Part shown: positions 13,001 through 24,399 of the stretch, one piece after another | How the letters are laid out: every line of letters begins with the position of its first letter | Position numbering within the stretch: the first letter of the stretch is position 1 | NCBI GenBank assembly: GCA_019649035.1 | Contig: BMAT01013750.1 | Coordinates: 86,596 to 150,595, forward strand | Source: Elysia marginata | Taxonomy: Eukaryota > Mollusca > Gastropoda > Plakobranchidae | DNA length: 64,000 nt | Direction: 5' to 3' | Notes under the pieces: model-generated | The model's database searches: none | Seen by the model: the letters and a program-made list of their open reading frames with translations, nothing else | What the model was told of the DNA's origin: nothing | Program-made: the position numbers and the translations under genes

Positions 13001-16000
13001 GAATTTGGGTGATCCTTCTACAGTTTGTCATTTTTGGGTCGAACCTTATAAGGTTTTATAAGGTTTCACTTCTTCCTCATTGTCGAAGTACTCCAAAGAC
13101 AAGCACTTAAGACAAAAGTTAGAGAAGTCACCATTGTTATGTTTTATTCAGGGGTGATGGGAAAGATTTGTCGTACTTGTGACTTTGTCGGCGTTGTGCA
13201 ATGAACGTGGGGTCCACATAGACAAGGCATTGTTTTGTCAGTCAGAACAAGAGACATGATGCATCTAATGATGCTTTGATAGCTGTGAGGCGTGGTTTAC
13301 AACAATGACTCACCAACGACCAGCCACGTCCTTAGCTGAGCAGCCTGATTCTTGTTTTCCTTCCTATATACACTAAAACACTAAAAAAGTATTTATATCG
13401 CATGTAACCTCAAGTATTAATATCCCGTGTAGCCTTTTCTTTGATTTTCATTTTAGGAGTGCGTGGGTTTGATTTTTTTTTTAAATAAGCGGATTTGATA
13501 TAAATCAACGAGACTCTCTTGATATTTTTAAATGTTTGTTTTTTAATTTTTGCTCTAGTTTCAGCGTGACCCACAGGCTAAAGTTTATAAGTCAGTTAGC
13601 ATTGAGACAATAAAAAAAAAGATTAAAAGAAAACGCATAACCTTTAGTGACTTTAGATCTTATGGGACAGTGGGGAAGTATAGAGCGAGCGAAAGATTGT
13701 GCAAAATATAGTCATAGGCAGAGAAACTAGGAGTTACACATTGAATAGACAAATTAAGTCAATACTAAAAAATTAGCAACTGCAACACAGGAAGGTGAAC
13801 TATTATTATTGAAATTGTTTTTATTGGAAGAAATATTTTCAGAGGGTGTAACTTACTAGAGTCTCGTGTGATGATAGGTGGTGTTGTAGACAAGACAAGT
13901 GTTGAAGTCGGGAGGGTGAGAGGATACATGGTCTCTCTAGAGAATAGGAGAGCGCAGAGTCGGCGCCTTTACTCCTTCTTTAAGGTCACTTCTGTTTCTA
14001 CTTGGGCCCTATCAAAGGTTTTCGCCCTTTGTACTGTTTCCTTATTTTGTTCGTCTTCAGCTACGACTGACATTTTTTGTGGCATAGGCTACTGTCAAGT
14101 TGAACACGATTTTCTTTCGTTTCTTACTAACAACAATGGTATTGTGAAGCACTTGTGTTCACATTGATTCGACTTGAAGAAATTTTTAACTTGATCGTAT
14201 TGCTCACAACGCAGCCCTTGATCGTTTGAATCATTCAATTAATTCATGTTGGGTACTGATAATCAAATTGCACCTTTCACCAGGGAGAAATATGTATTCT
14301 TAACTCACAGCTGTTCTGTAAGAACGTTTAACTAACTTACTTATCAGTTTCTTGTATAAAAGAACTATATTAACCATCGTGAAAATGTTTGTGGTTTTCT
14401 ATCATTCTTTTTTATTTTAACTGTATGAGATCGCATTGAAACAAATAAGTTTTATCAAAGAATCAATTTGTCACTATTATCCTCATTTCTCGCGCGATCC
14501 ACCTCACAACATTTTAATTCTCCAGAATTATCGTTATCAAAGTACGTGTTAACCGTTTCAACCAAACTAATGCGCTGCTGGTTGGGGCAATTACCTAGCA
14601 TCATTGGCTTTTCTTCTGTTACTGTGTTTAATCCACAGTCAACAGTTTGTTGCTCTCCGTGGGGTTTGACTTTACAAAGATGTCGGTCGTTTGTGTAACA
14701 CTGAATTAACATTAAAGGCAATCGATACGTTCTCGCTAGGCTGATGGATTTGTGGCACAAGCAGTTCTATGTCATTTGTTGATGCAAAACCTTAATTTGA
14801 GCCACATATGGGTAGCATTCTGTTTCTTTTCCCTTTAAAATGTTTTCTTTTGTTTCAGCCCTCCACTGGTTGTTTAAAAACTTATAAAACACTTATAAAT
14901 TAAGGCACGAGATAATTATACTAAAGATAGTTCAAGACGAAAAAATTCCCAGTATTACTTCAAGTAAAAATCCTACAACACAAAGGACATAATGTTTATG
15001 GTTTAGATTAAACACATGTGAGGAATGGGATATTTCAGAATGTAGAAATATGTAATTAACGAAGTGCTTTATTGTCTTTTTTGTTCTTTAACTAAGATAA
15101 AAATAAAAACCATCAAGGAAAAAACCAATAAAATTTAGCGATTTTCCTGAAATGTTAGTTTTATCTTATTATATAATTACTGTTAACAGATTTAAGCTTT
15201 TTCCCAAATCTTTCGTCAAAACCCAGGGTTCAAATTTCCCAGTGTTGTTGATGTGAAGGCAAACGTTTCACTACTTAGTTACCAACCTCCTTTAATGCTC
15301 ACCTGTACTTATATATTCGAGTAATAATGACTTTTTAGAGAAATCAACTGCACATAGATCCGTTTACGATTCTTCACTCAACACAGCGGTGAAGCTATTT
15401 ATTTTTTAAGGAACTCTCGTATTGCTATAACTTGGATTGTAAGGTCCGGTCGCCAAATTCATGGAGACTCGCAGCTGCTTAGATTCGGATTTGAAGATGG
15501 CCCTTTCATGAAATCATTACTAAAAATCACAATAAACCAATTTTTAAAACAAGGTGGTAGTCTTGGTTCTTTGGTGTTTGGTTGCATGACCTGGTCTTTG
15601 TGACCTGCCCGACCAAGGGTCACGTCGTGAGCATACGACTGTGACGTTGATGATGACATAGGCCAGGAATGGCTGGCGTTCCCTTCAACTTGTTCCGCCA
15701 CTCTGCGGTCTGGTTCTGCTTGACGCATCTTATGACTCACTCCTCTGTCACTCTGTGGCTTGAACCAGTCTTACTATGCCTATACTGGGCTATTGAATCT
15801 ACTTAGTAGTCACACAACGGGTTAGCTATTTTAGCTGTGAGTCATATGCGTCGTCCTCCGCGATCCATGTAGCGTAGGCTCTACGATATAACAGATTTAC
15901 CATTCATACAGATTAAATTTGTACTAAACAGATTTTTGTCAAACTATCAGAAAGTACCGATATTCTGATTTTCATTTTAAAATACAGGTTTTGGTTTCTT

Positions 16001-19000
16001 CTGCGCATTACTCTTCATATTCAGTGTGTTTTTTTTTTAAATCGTTGCAATTTTTTTAGTAATCCGAAAGTTCATGTTATTAATACTAAAGTACCGTACA
16101 GAATTATTTTACACTAGTTATGGTAAATACGGCAACACACGTATTAAAACTATACATCGTTCTTCTCTTTTTAATAGCAATTTAATTTTGGATGGCCGCC
16201 CTTCTTAAAAAAATGGATCGGTAGTGCTCTTACTCCATATTTTGACAAGCTTCAGAATTTATGAGTACTGGTACATAGTCATGCATATTTTTTTTTAAAT
16301 GCCTGACTGCAATTTTTTATCTTAATCATACTGATTTTCCATGTTGGAGAGTAGCAGGTCTGCAATAAGCTATGAGGACTTCAATCCACACTGAGTTCTT
16401 ATAGTATATATGTAGTCATTTCAATCTCTCGATGCTTTTTAGCTTTTTACTACATAAGGACAATTTAAGTTTGTATACATGTGCAAAAGAAAAAGAAAAA
16501 AAATTATATAAGCAGCTACATGTTGGAAGAGAACTGACTATGATCGACTGTAGTTTTTTTATTCGTTAGTTTTAACTTACACATGCATAACTATATTAGA
16601 CTTTGACTCGGCACAAGTGGTAGTTAAGATAGGTACAGCTTCGCCTCAACGTTTATCGTAATGTTAGGACGATATGACATACTAGTTCATGCACTGTTAA
16701 GTTTAAAAAAATGCTATCAACGTACTGAAGAATATGTGGTTTCAGAAAATGGTATGATTGTCATGTGGTTGTTATCTGTTATGTGTCTTCTGACATGCCT
16801 GACGCTAACCGCAAGATTCCATGATAACAACAATGTACTCGGCTGAAGCGGCGGGGTGTATGTTTGCGCAAGTGCGAAAGTGATGCCTCGATCTGTTAGG
16901 CTTACTATTCTATCTGTTTGCTTTGTTGACGCCAAAGCCACGTTCACCGGAACATCAACCGAGAGTGAGAGCCCGACAAAAGTCATGTCTTTTCAGACAA
17001 CACCCCAAAAATAAAGTATTTTACAACTACTGTTTACTTTTTCATATGATTTGATATACGAACCTTATTACTACTGGTGCAACCTTATTTGTTTTTTAAG
17101 GTTGACTGTCTTCTGCTGAACTTGTTAATTCCTCTTTTTCAAACATCAAAATCGTCTTCTAGATCTACACTGGCCCGGCCACCAACAGTTTAATAATTTT
17201 ACGCAAAAAATGTAGCCAGATCTAGCTTATAGTGGGATCATTCAACAACTCTAGCAACCCCCGACTTTGTGGACCTAGGTCGTGTCATCCAACAGCCCAC
17301 CTGTTGAATAGTAGTGAAGGGACTAGCTTAGTTTTAGCACACTAACGAGCGTATAAAATGACGAACACCTGCACCCATAATGATTGTAACCATTCTGCTA
17401 ATGATGAAGTTAAAACATAGTAAATAACAGCAGCAATGTTTACGGACAAAACCGGTAAAGTTTGCAGGCATTTGTAACCCCTGCTTAACCAGATCCGATT
17501 CCACCGGATTTTAAATGTCACCTCTTTATGAGCAATGCAACGTGGAGCTTTTCGCCCCATAAGTATGATATATGACTCCTCATTAAAGAGTACAGTATAT
17601 AAAAGCAGCTTGGGAATAGTGCGGGACAAAAATCTACACAACGGGTACTCACCGAAAATTTAAAATTTTGTAAATTGATTCGCCCACCCCTTGTTATTTT
17701 TATTCTTTACTTTTGTGAGTAGCCCTTTCTCGCCTTACCTCCTTGGTCTTTACACATATTATATGATTGTATCAACCCGTTGCCTGTCTGCGAGATATTT
17801 TTAAGTTGTGTACATTTATCCTGTGTTAAATGGCAGATGATTACGGACCTAGGCTATTCGCATACCGTTGTGATTTGTCATCGCCGCAGCACGAGTCCAC
17901 AGGCACAGGGTCTGCTAGTATAGGTCTAGTCTGGTGCGAAATTCCTCAGGTCAAGCTAGGCTTGCACTGTACCCGAATCACCAAACCGCTGCATTTAGGA
18001 AAGTCCGAGATGCAACCGTCGAAAGAGGGTTATCCGGATTAGTGCCCTGCCCTTATTTTTTTCTTTTCTTGATAATACGCCTTGGACTTTAAGCGAACGC
18101 TAGGGTAAAGGGGCGTGGGAAGGAGAAGGGGGTCGTGGGGTCGGTGTTCTTAGACGGGTCATGTGATACGCCACGGTCGGGTGGGTGGGAACACCAAGTT
18201 GTACTTTCAGTAGGGATCGCGTCAGTTTCAACCAGGATTTAAGATCCTCAGAACGCCAAGGTCAGGCCTGGAATTACCGTAACACTTGCGAGTGGATGAG
18301 TCAGACTGATGACTCACCTGCTTGCCGACAGATTCCCGCTAAAACATGTAATACAAATTATATGGTGGTTGTTACGCTTAGCAGACAATTGTTTATAGTT
18401 CATAAACCTTCAAGGACGTGTATTCGTTGTGTTTAATTTCTAGATACAATGCTTCNNNNNNNNNNNNNNNNNNNNNNNNNNNNNNNNNNNNNNNNNNNNN
18501 NTATTGAACAAAAACTCTTGTACATAGTTGTTGAAAAAAACAACTTTGCATGGATTTATTTTATTGTTCTTTTATGATTTTTTTTTACATATGTTTCTTT
18601 TTGAATAAGTATACGTTACAAATAAAACTAACCTGTATGTAAGTTTTAAATACTCATCACATCCATATCCCGTAATTTTTTTGCTCACAGTTGCCACCAG
18701 AAGAGGAAGAGAGACGCAGAGTACGGCGGGAGAGAAACAAACTGGCAGCTGCAAAATGTCGTCAACGTCGTGTGGATCATACTAATGAGCTGGTTGAGGT
18801 AATGCATGTTAAAGAAACTGCCACATTTTAAAAATTTCTATTACTTTCCGGTTTCAATTATTTGATCAGACATTTATTTCAGTGGCAACATTGACAATAA
18901 TCTTTTTCCAAATGTGATTATATTACTGTGTTGATTCGGGTCGTCTTGTATTTGGTATTGCAGATAACAAATTAAATGTTTACAAGGATATTTATCAAAC

Positions 19001-19989
19001 AATCAACATCCGTAGGGATAGGATAAAAATGACACATAGTTTTTATTTCCTTTCAGTGTAGAAATTTATTTTAGTAATATGAACCAAATTCATTCTTTAG
19101 ATATTAAATGGCTGTGGCTCCAATCTATTTCTATGAGAAAGCGTTAGGAAAATCTTTGTATAAGGTACACATTTTATTGATGTACAGGCTGTGGTAGGGA
19201 ATGCAGTCAGTTGTAGTCCTCTTCACACTATCATTATTGTTATAATTATAATTTATATCCTTCATACAGGAAACAGAGGAGCTGGAGAGAGTGCAGTCTG
19301 AACTAGAGCAAGAAATAGCAAACCTTCAACAAGAAAAGGACCAGCTGGAGTTTATTCTTCAAGCCCACCAGCCTGTCTGCAAGGTTGCACACCGACATCT
19401 TGCTGTAGCAGCTGCTCAGGTAAAGGTCAAAGTTGAAAGGCCATCATTGTCTCCCCCACCACCGAGGAATGGAGTTCCACAGAATCTGAGCATTGCGTCT
19501 TCCTCCCACAGCACATTGATCACCACTACAAGTGCCAGTACCACACACCTTATCCCAGAACAACAGCCCTACCAGCCGTCCCCTCCATCCTTCTCAGCTC
19601 CGTCGCCTCAAGCTGTGGCAGGGGGACACATAGAATCTCTGGCTGCGTCATCTCGGCCAAATTCCCTCCCTCTCATCAAGCGTAATCGTGCCCGCATGCT
19701 GCAGGCCTCTGCTGATGCAGCAAATGCCACTACAAACTCGGCATCCACTCCAGGCACTGCGACCATCAATACGCCAACCTCTGGTTTATCCATCACGCCT
19801 TCCTCTCTGTTTTGCCCTGGACTGGACAGCATGGTGGATGGCTCTACAGGTCTGACACCTATCACAGGTCTGTCCTGCTCGAGTCAAGTGAGTGGTCTCA
19901 CTGTCCGCACCAACCCTGCAACCAGTGAGGCAGGCAGTGGCACCTCTGGTAGTGATGCAGTTGGTTCTCCCACTCTGATCTCACTCTGA
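3917..19989 (+). CDS. FOS: Fos-family bZIP transcription factor (AP-1 subunit), isoform with first exon 1a; spliced
   Basis: Joined exons 3917-4033, 8021-8458, 18691-18798 and 19270-19989 give a 460-residue protein; every junction is phase 0 with GT/AG ends. The basic region ([19 protein letters not shown]) has the N..AA..C/R DNA-contact signature of AP-1 proteins. Five heptad leucines follow (NEL, EEL, SEL, ANL, DQL), then [13 protein letters not shown], which corresponds to the Fos LEFILAAHRPACK. The C-terminus SPTLISL matches the SPTLLAL end of vertebrate Fos. Known role of the family: a nuclear protein that pairs with Jun and binds TGA(G/C)TCA, usually as an immediate-early gene. The 108-nt basic-region exon and the intron after LVE match the vertebrate FOS layout as I recall it. 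The exon 1a start is the only upstream ATG in frame with a good donor. Confidence 0.93.
4130..4635. repeat. AGATCT/TCTAGA-rich cryptically simple sequence in Fos intron 1
   Basis: Short runs built on TAGATC recur, for example around 4142, 4200, 4275, 4392, 4465, 4510 and 4612, separated by unrelated bases. This looks like slippage-scrambled simple sequence rather than a clean microsatellite. Confidence 0.6.
5480..5880. other. CpG-rich island-like stretch in Fos intron 1
   Basis: This stretch has many CG dinucleotides (for example around 5771-5826) in an otherwise AT-rich intron, roughly 600 bases before exon 1b. It could be part of the exon 1b promoter. The 76-codon open frame here has no recognisable protein features. 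Confidence 0.35.
6344..6349 (+). promoter_or_regulatory. TATA-like box for Fos exon 1b
   Basis: TATAAG lies 93 bases before the exon 1b ATG. A start about 30 bases later would leave a 5' UTR of roughly 65 nt with no intervening ATG. Confidence 0.4.
6437..6853 (+). CDS. FOS: Fos exon 1b (alternative first coding exon, Gln/His-rich)
   Basis: ATG at 6437 opens a frame of 139 codons up to TCG|GTGTGTAAGG at 6853. The encoded protein begins [15 protein letters not shown] and then runs through HQQ repeats and Tyr/Pro/His-rich sequence. The frame continues 70 codons past the donor, but the low-complexity Gln/His/Ser composition stops exactly at the donor and the downstream part looks random. That supports 6853 as the exon end. 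The donor is weaker than that of exon 1a (GTGTGT). An unspliced 209-residue product is the alternative reading. Confidence 0.72.
6437..19989 (+). CDS. FOS: Fos-family bZIP factor, isoform with first exon 1b; spliced
   Basis: Joining exon 1b (6437-6853) to the shared exons 8021-8458, 18691-18798 and 19270-19989 gives a 560-residue protein, again phase 0 throughout. This isoform differs from the other only in its N-terminus, which here is 139 residues rich in Tyr, Pro, Gln and His. A TATA-like box lies about 90 bases before the ATG, which supports an independent promoter. Drosophila kayak is known to use several alternative first exons, so the arrangement fits the family. The first-exon sequence itself has no homologue I recognise. 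Confidence 0.75.
8021..8458 (+). CDS. FOS: Fos exon 2 (shared)
   Basis: A polypyrimidine tract and CCTCCAG precede the exon, and GAG AAG|GTGAGTTC follows it. It encodes 146 residues, beginning [20 protein letters not shown], then SIEQSLLEL, a Gln-rich stretch, an acidic [10 protein letters not shown] segment and a basic KKKRGR. It ends [11 protein letters not shown], just before the bZIP exon. LTPTT plus an amphipathic helix is typical of invertebrate Fos/kayak N-terminal activation regions. The exon is markedly GC-richer than its surroundings. Confidence 0.9.
10232..10571 (+). mobile_element. tRNA-derived SINE (family 1) in Fos intron 2
   Basis: The head has a pol III A box (TGGTCTAGTGGTAGACGC) and B box (GGTTCGAGCCC) in tRNA spacing. 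A body of about 250 bases follows and ends in a tail (GCGCTATTTAAAAATTCTC) similar to the LINE 3' end at 51210. It is not a functional tRNA: the acceptor arms do not pair and the body continues. Confidence 0.75.
11499..15844 (+). promoter_or_regulatory. Scattered AP-1 sites in Fos intron 2
   Basis: Perfect TGA(G/C)TCA sites occur at 11499-11505, 13306-13312, 15733-15739 and 15838-15844. With the pairs at 3727/3784 and 18297/18310 that makes eight in about 15 kb. About two would be expected by chance in sequence of even base composition. Confidence 0.35.
18297..18316 (+). promoter_or_regulatory. Paired AP-1 sites in Fos intron 2
   Basis: TGAGTCA (18297-18303) and TGACTCA (18310-18316) are separated by six bases. 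Two perfect AP-1 sites this close suggest an intronic enhancer, about 140 bases before the assembly gap. Confidence 0.45.
18456..18501. other. Assembly gap
   Basis: 46 consecutive N bases within Fos intron 2. Flanking sequence is intronic, and the reading of exon 3 is unaffected. Confidence 0.99.
18691..18798 (+). CDS. FOS: Fos exon 3 (basic DNA-binding region)
   Basis: TTGCTCACAG precedes the exon and GAG|GTAATG follows. The 108 nt encode [20 protein letters not shown], then [16 protein letters not shown]: the acidic lead-in, basic region and first zipper leucine. The conserved redox-sensitive Cys of KCR is present. Vertebrate FOS family genes also have a 108-nt exon encoding the same segment (LSPEEEEKRR...), so the size, phase and position all agree. 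Confidence 0.96.
19270..19989 (+). CDS. FOS: Fos exon 4 (leucine zipper and C-terminal region)
   Basis: The acceptor is TTCATACAG at 19269 and the stop TGA is at 19987-19989. The exon encodes 239 residues: the zipper ([20 protein letters not shown] and onward), the HQPVCK motif, then a long Ser/Thr/Pro-rich region with the SPPPP and PSPPSF stretches typical of MAPK-targeted activation domains. It ends VGSPTLISL. In vertebrates the terminal Ser/Thr-rich tail is phosphorylated and controls stability; the matching end suggests the same here (inference). Confidence 0.95.
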   Translation, partial: ETEELERVQSELEQEIANLQQEKDQLEFILQAHQPVCKVAHRHLAVAAAQVKVKVERPSLSPPPPRNGVPQNLSIASSSHSTLITTTSASTTHLIPEQQPYQPSPPSFSAPSPQAVAGGHIESLAASSRPNSLPLIKRNRARMLQASADAANATTNSASTPGTATINTPTSGLSITPSSLFCPGLDSMVDGSTGLTPITGLSCSSQVSGLTVRTNPATSEAGSGTSGSDAVGSPTLISL

Positions 19990-22900
19990 CCAGCATGCTT
20001 AGTGAAATAGAATAAACCATTCAAACTTGAGAAAAAAGTCATCGGGTGGTGATTTTACTAAGGAAAAACTATACCATTAATCAAAGTCAACACTCTTTCG
20101 GCAACCGTAGAGCAATCTTTCATAATATCACATGATAAGAGGACAAATTTTTATAACCTCTTTCTACCTCCAACGAAAGTAAGACAAACACTTTTTCGTT
20201 TACAACATCACCATATTCATCAAACTATCATTTCATCATAGCAATGTCTGATGAAAGAGGGCCAGTGTAGAAAAAGTTGAAACATGGTTAAATTATTTCC
20301 TATCTTTAAAAAGATTATGAAAGTGTGAGTTGTGAAAGCTGATCGACTTAATCATTTGTCGTTTAGAATTAGATAAAATTAATTATATATTTTACAAAAT
20401 CTGGATTATACAATTTATAAGTTGTATTTTAGAAAAACGGGAGGGGTCTATTTTTAAGAATGTACTATTGAAGTTTTTATGCAAACAAAAAGCAAATGGT
20501 AAAATTTGTTGTTGATATTTTTTTTTTACCAAGAGCCTCATTTCACTTTGGCTTGCCTAACTTTTAAAAAATATTTTTAATAATGGAAAACAAATTTTAC
20601 TTGCTTTAACAGAATTTTTTTTAATCAAAATTATTCACTGAAATCTACTTAAAAGTACATGTAATGAAACGAAAATGACCTGACTTTTTTCCCCAAATAC
20701 AAGTGAGATTTTTTTTTTCAGCAGCTGCATCACTAGGCCCTAATTTGAATAAAATGAAATTCTTTCTTTTCAGGACTAAACTTTTTCGTTTGTGCTAAAC
20801 TTGACACTTGGCACATGTCTACATAAATTTGTGTAGCAGTAACAAGCAAAATCATTCTGCTATCAATCAAATTACCTATTATAAAAATTAATGAGCAGTG
20901 GTATTTTTCAGATTAAGCTGTTGGCCGGCAGTTAATGTTTATCAGGTTTACAAAGGTGATAAATGCTTTGGTATAATAATTATATGTCTTCTTTTTTCAC
21001 AAAGGATATTCCAGGCAATATGAGTTCAAAGGAGTCAAATGTAAAAAATATTTCACTTTGAGAATACACCTACCAAAGTGTCTTTTTCTCTATTATTTCA
21101 TAAGATGCTGTAATATCCCTCCTCAAATTTTTTTTTTATAAATTTTAGGTATTCTGGAAGTTCAGGAATATATGCATTGTTATCAAATCTCATTGCAGTG
21201 TAAAAATTGTTAAACTTTTCTCATTCGGACTGTTTGAGAGATACAATTATGTCAAAATGTGCCATAAACAAATGCAGGGTTTCATGACAAAATGCATTAT
21301 ACCCAGTTTTAACATTTTGAGAAAACAATGTATTTCTAGATTCTCATTCAGTTAGAAATATCATTTTTTTCTGCACATGGTCATATTGTAGGTGTAAGAG
21401 CCTGGATTTTGAAATAAAAGTTCAAAGACAAGGAGAAAGATATCAATAGTTTTTGCTCTTTTCTTACCTTTTTTAAAATAGCTTGCAATGGGTTCTGTCA
21501 TAAAACCCCTCCAATACAAACATTCACAAGAACAAACATATTTAAAATCTGATTCTTCTAAGGCATATTGTCATATATTGTGTCTTCTTTAATTGTAAGT
21601 TTTATTTAGTGCATACCTGAAAGTGGCATATGAAAAAAATGAGTAGTTGTGCAAGATTAAGGATTTCCATGGATGTCATCAAATTTTGGATTTGAATTTT
21701 CTAACAAATTATAACCTGATATTCCTTCAGACTTCCTCTCGCCATGTTTACTTATAAATATGAATTGTCATTTCTGTAAGTTTGGAACCTAAACCGCCTT
21801 CAACTATACTTAAGAATTTTTTTTAAAATTGTGAACCAATCAGGCCTTACCAGACTGCAACAAATAACAAGTATATAGCAATTCACCCAAAAGTATGCAA
21901 GTTCTTGGGTCTATGCATTATCAGTTTCATAAAAGCCACATTGCATTTACATTATTGGTTCTGGTACAGTTTATTGTGTAACATTAACATTTTTCAGTTA
22001 TGATAGACAATTTTGTATTGATTGTATCATACATTTGACACAAGAGTAAGTTTCTCTAAAGCTGGATCAAGGTGAAGCTCTTTGGTTCAAGCTTCTTTTT
22101 CGATTTTGCCTTTTGGCTTAATAAACTTTTTCTTCATTGAAAGAGATGAAAGATCCAACCTACCACTTTGTTCTTTTTTCATAATTTTTCTTGCTTTGTT
22201 GTTTTTTTTTAATAGATAATAAAATCAATATGCTAGTGATCTGGATTGTGCAATATTTGTGGTGCCTGGTGATTGTTATTCTTTTAAATGTTGAAAAACA
22301 TGTTTTGTATAGGTGTTGTAAAATATGTTCAAATTGCTAAGAGAACTGCTTGGTGTGGCAACGTGCATGACTTTATCGCTTTTTGTTGTAAAGTTTGAAC
22401 TGAATATGAGTAGTGAATAATCTTTATTGTTTTTATGACAATGGAAAAATGTAATTTTTTACCACTGAATGCATAAACTTTTAATTGTCAATCTGTGTTG
22501 TACCAAAAACCTTTAGACTTGGAATTGTCTTTTTAGATAGCTTATTTCAATAGACAAGGAAGCAATTTTATCTTGCTTGGATAGGGAAGTTAGAGTACTC
22601 TTTTGCTTCTTTATTTTGAATTTATTAAGTATATGTTGTGCTTAAATCAAGTCTACTCTACATCTCAACTTTCAATTGCAATTTTTTTTTTATTATTCAA
22701 ACCCAAAGTCTTAACTTGAAAAATGACAAATCTGCAACTTTTGCTGATGTTATGAGAAAATAACCTACAAGCCTACAGTGTACCTATGACTAAAGAATTA
22801 TCAATTTCATTTAACAAATAAACATCATAGTAGTTCAATACCCATGATTACTTAAAAACTACATACATGGTCAAAATATATCAATACCGTTTCACAAGTG

Positions 22901-23420
22901 GCCAAAGGTTTCTGTCATATTGCCTCTGGATATCTTTTTTTTTAAAATTTCTAAATACTTGACCTTGGACCTAACTGACATATCTCATTTACTTTGATAT
23001 GTTATTTCTATGTTTTGCATTTTAGAAAAAAAATATCTTGGTGCATTTTCATTATTTTTCTACCATAAGATTGGACATGATCTGAGGAATGCTTTGATGT
23101 GTGCATCTCAAAATGGCATATATCTCTGAGATATTTGAGTTTGTTAGCGCAGTGTTCACATGGATATTGCCTTGCTTTTTTGTTTCATATACTTGGCTAT
23201 TAATGAACAATTACTTGTCAAGCGTTACTTTCATAGTTTTGTTCATTCTAAATTATGGTGTGGCAAATTCAATGTTTAATGTTGTCAAATTTGTAGGGTA
23301 AAGACTGTGAGAAAGTTTGGAAGTAATATAAGCAATGTATGTGCCACATCTGCTAAATTGTTATAAATGGTCAAATGTTGTACAACTTGAATGTTGAAAT
23401 AAAATAATTCATAGCTCTAT
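19990..23420 (+). other. FOS: Fos 3' UTR (probable main extent)
   Basis: Strongly T-rich on the plus strand with no protein-like frame. AATAAA hexamers lie at 20011, 21413, 22120 and 23398. The last, in a GAAATAAAATAATTC context followed by T/G-rich sequence, is the best end. The one 22 bases after the stop is too close to be the main site. TTTA-type runs are frequent, in keeping with the unstable mRNAs of the family. Confidence 0.55.
23398..23403 (+). terminator. Candidate Fos polyadenylation signal (proximal)
   Basis: AATAAA followed within 40 bases by TTGTTATTGATTTTGTTG, a good U/GU-rich downstream element. Confidence 0.5.
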
Positions 23421-23942
23421 TGTTATTGATTTTGTTGCGAATTAAAGACACTGTCTTTGAATGCCATTATGATTTTTATTTTAAGTAGAACTGCTGAAAC
23501 ACACACATTTATTTTTGTTATATATATTTAGGCTTGAATTGCCTTTCAGCTTTGAACATGTCAATAAAATCAATAATTTTACAATCATTTCAATCGGTGT
23601 TGTGTTTGTTATATATTTCAAACTGCTTCTCCTCATACTATGGTGAGGTTTGGTTCTCATGAGCTTTTTAAAAAATGTTCTCCAGAAAAAAAAAACAATT
23701 TTTTTTTCTCCTGAAGCCAGGTTGTGCCTGTGAAAGCACAACAATAGTTCCTGTGAGCCTTAACTGGTCCCTAGAAAAAAAAATGATACCTTCTATTCCT
23801 TTAAGAATGTGCCCTTGAAAACACAAGAACAAAAGTAAAAAGTAACACCTTTTGAGTCTTGAAAAATGTCAGACTCAGAGAAAGTTGATTATGATTCTGC
23901 CTTTTTGTTTTTGACTTTCATGATTCTAGATATAACCTTAAT

Positions 23943-24155
23943 GGTCACACTAGTCCAAATGACTCAGGTGTTAGAATTTTCATATCTAAAGGTGCAGGTA
24001 TTATGACCGAAGTATTTTAATATATCACTAAATTTAGATTTTAAGAAGTTTTTCTGATTTGCATGGATTTGAATAATAAAAAAAAAAGAGAAATAGTTAA
24101 AACTTCTTTAAAAGTGTGCTTTTAATTTAAATTTTGAATCTGACTCACTGGCTGC
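23943..24155 (+). mobile_element. Short TIR element (MITE-like), copy 1
   Basis: It begins ..AGTCCAAATGACTCAGGTG and ends ..CTGACTCACTGGC, an imperfect inverted pair. Its left part aligns with the copy at 59001 (GACTCAGGTGTTAGAATTTTC against GAATCAGATGTCCCGATTTTC). There is no coding capacity. Confidence 0.5.
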
Positions 24156-24165
24156 AAAAAACATG

Positions 24166-24399
24166 TATCACGTCCAGGATGAATGAGTCGGAAATTTTTT
24201 TTTTTAGAAAACACCATTTAAGTTTATATTTTTATGTTTTTACTCTAATTGTTAAATCAACAAAACTTTAAATATCCTTGAACCAAATTTTCATAATTTT
24301 TATAAAAAAATTTTGACATTTGAAAGCTCAGAATAATTTTTTGTTCAAAGCAGCAGCAACAAAAAATATGACATTGACTTATTCACCCTGGATGTGATA
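24166..24399 (+). mobile_element. Short TIR element (MITE-like), copy 2 with a clear 24-bp TIR
   Basis: The left end 24166-24189 and the reverse complement of the right end 24376-24399 agree at 21 of 24 bases (TATCACGTCCAGGATGAATG against TATCACATCCAGGGTGAATA over the first 20). TA at each edge suits a TA target duplication, as in Tc1/mariner relatives. It is 234 bp and non-coding. Confidence 0.7.

Larger units (their letters stand above)
8459..18690. other. Fos intron 2
   Basis: A 10.2-kb intron between the shared activation exon and the basic-region exon. Apart from the SINE at 10232, the AP-1 sites and the N gap, I see no coding exon or RNA gene. Small open frames here lack protein-like composition. 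Confidence 0.7.

Noticed and set aside
23101-23301. Small hydrophobic protein near the end of the Fos 3' UTR
   Set aside because: A T-rich 66-codon frame looks membrane-like only because of TTT/TTG codons. It lies inside the 3' UTR with no supporting context.
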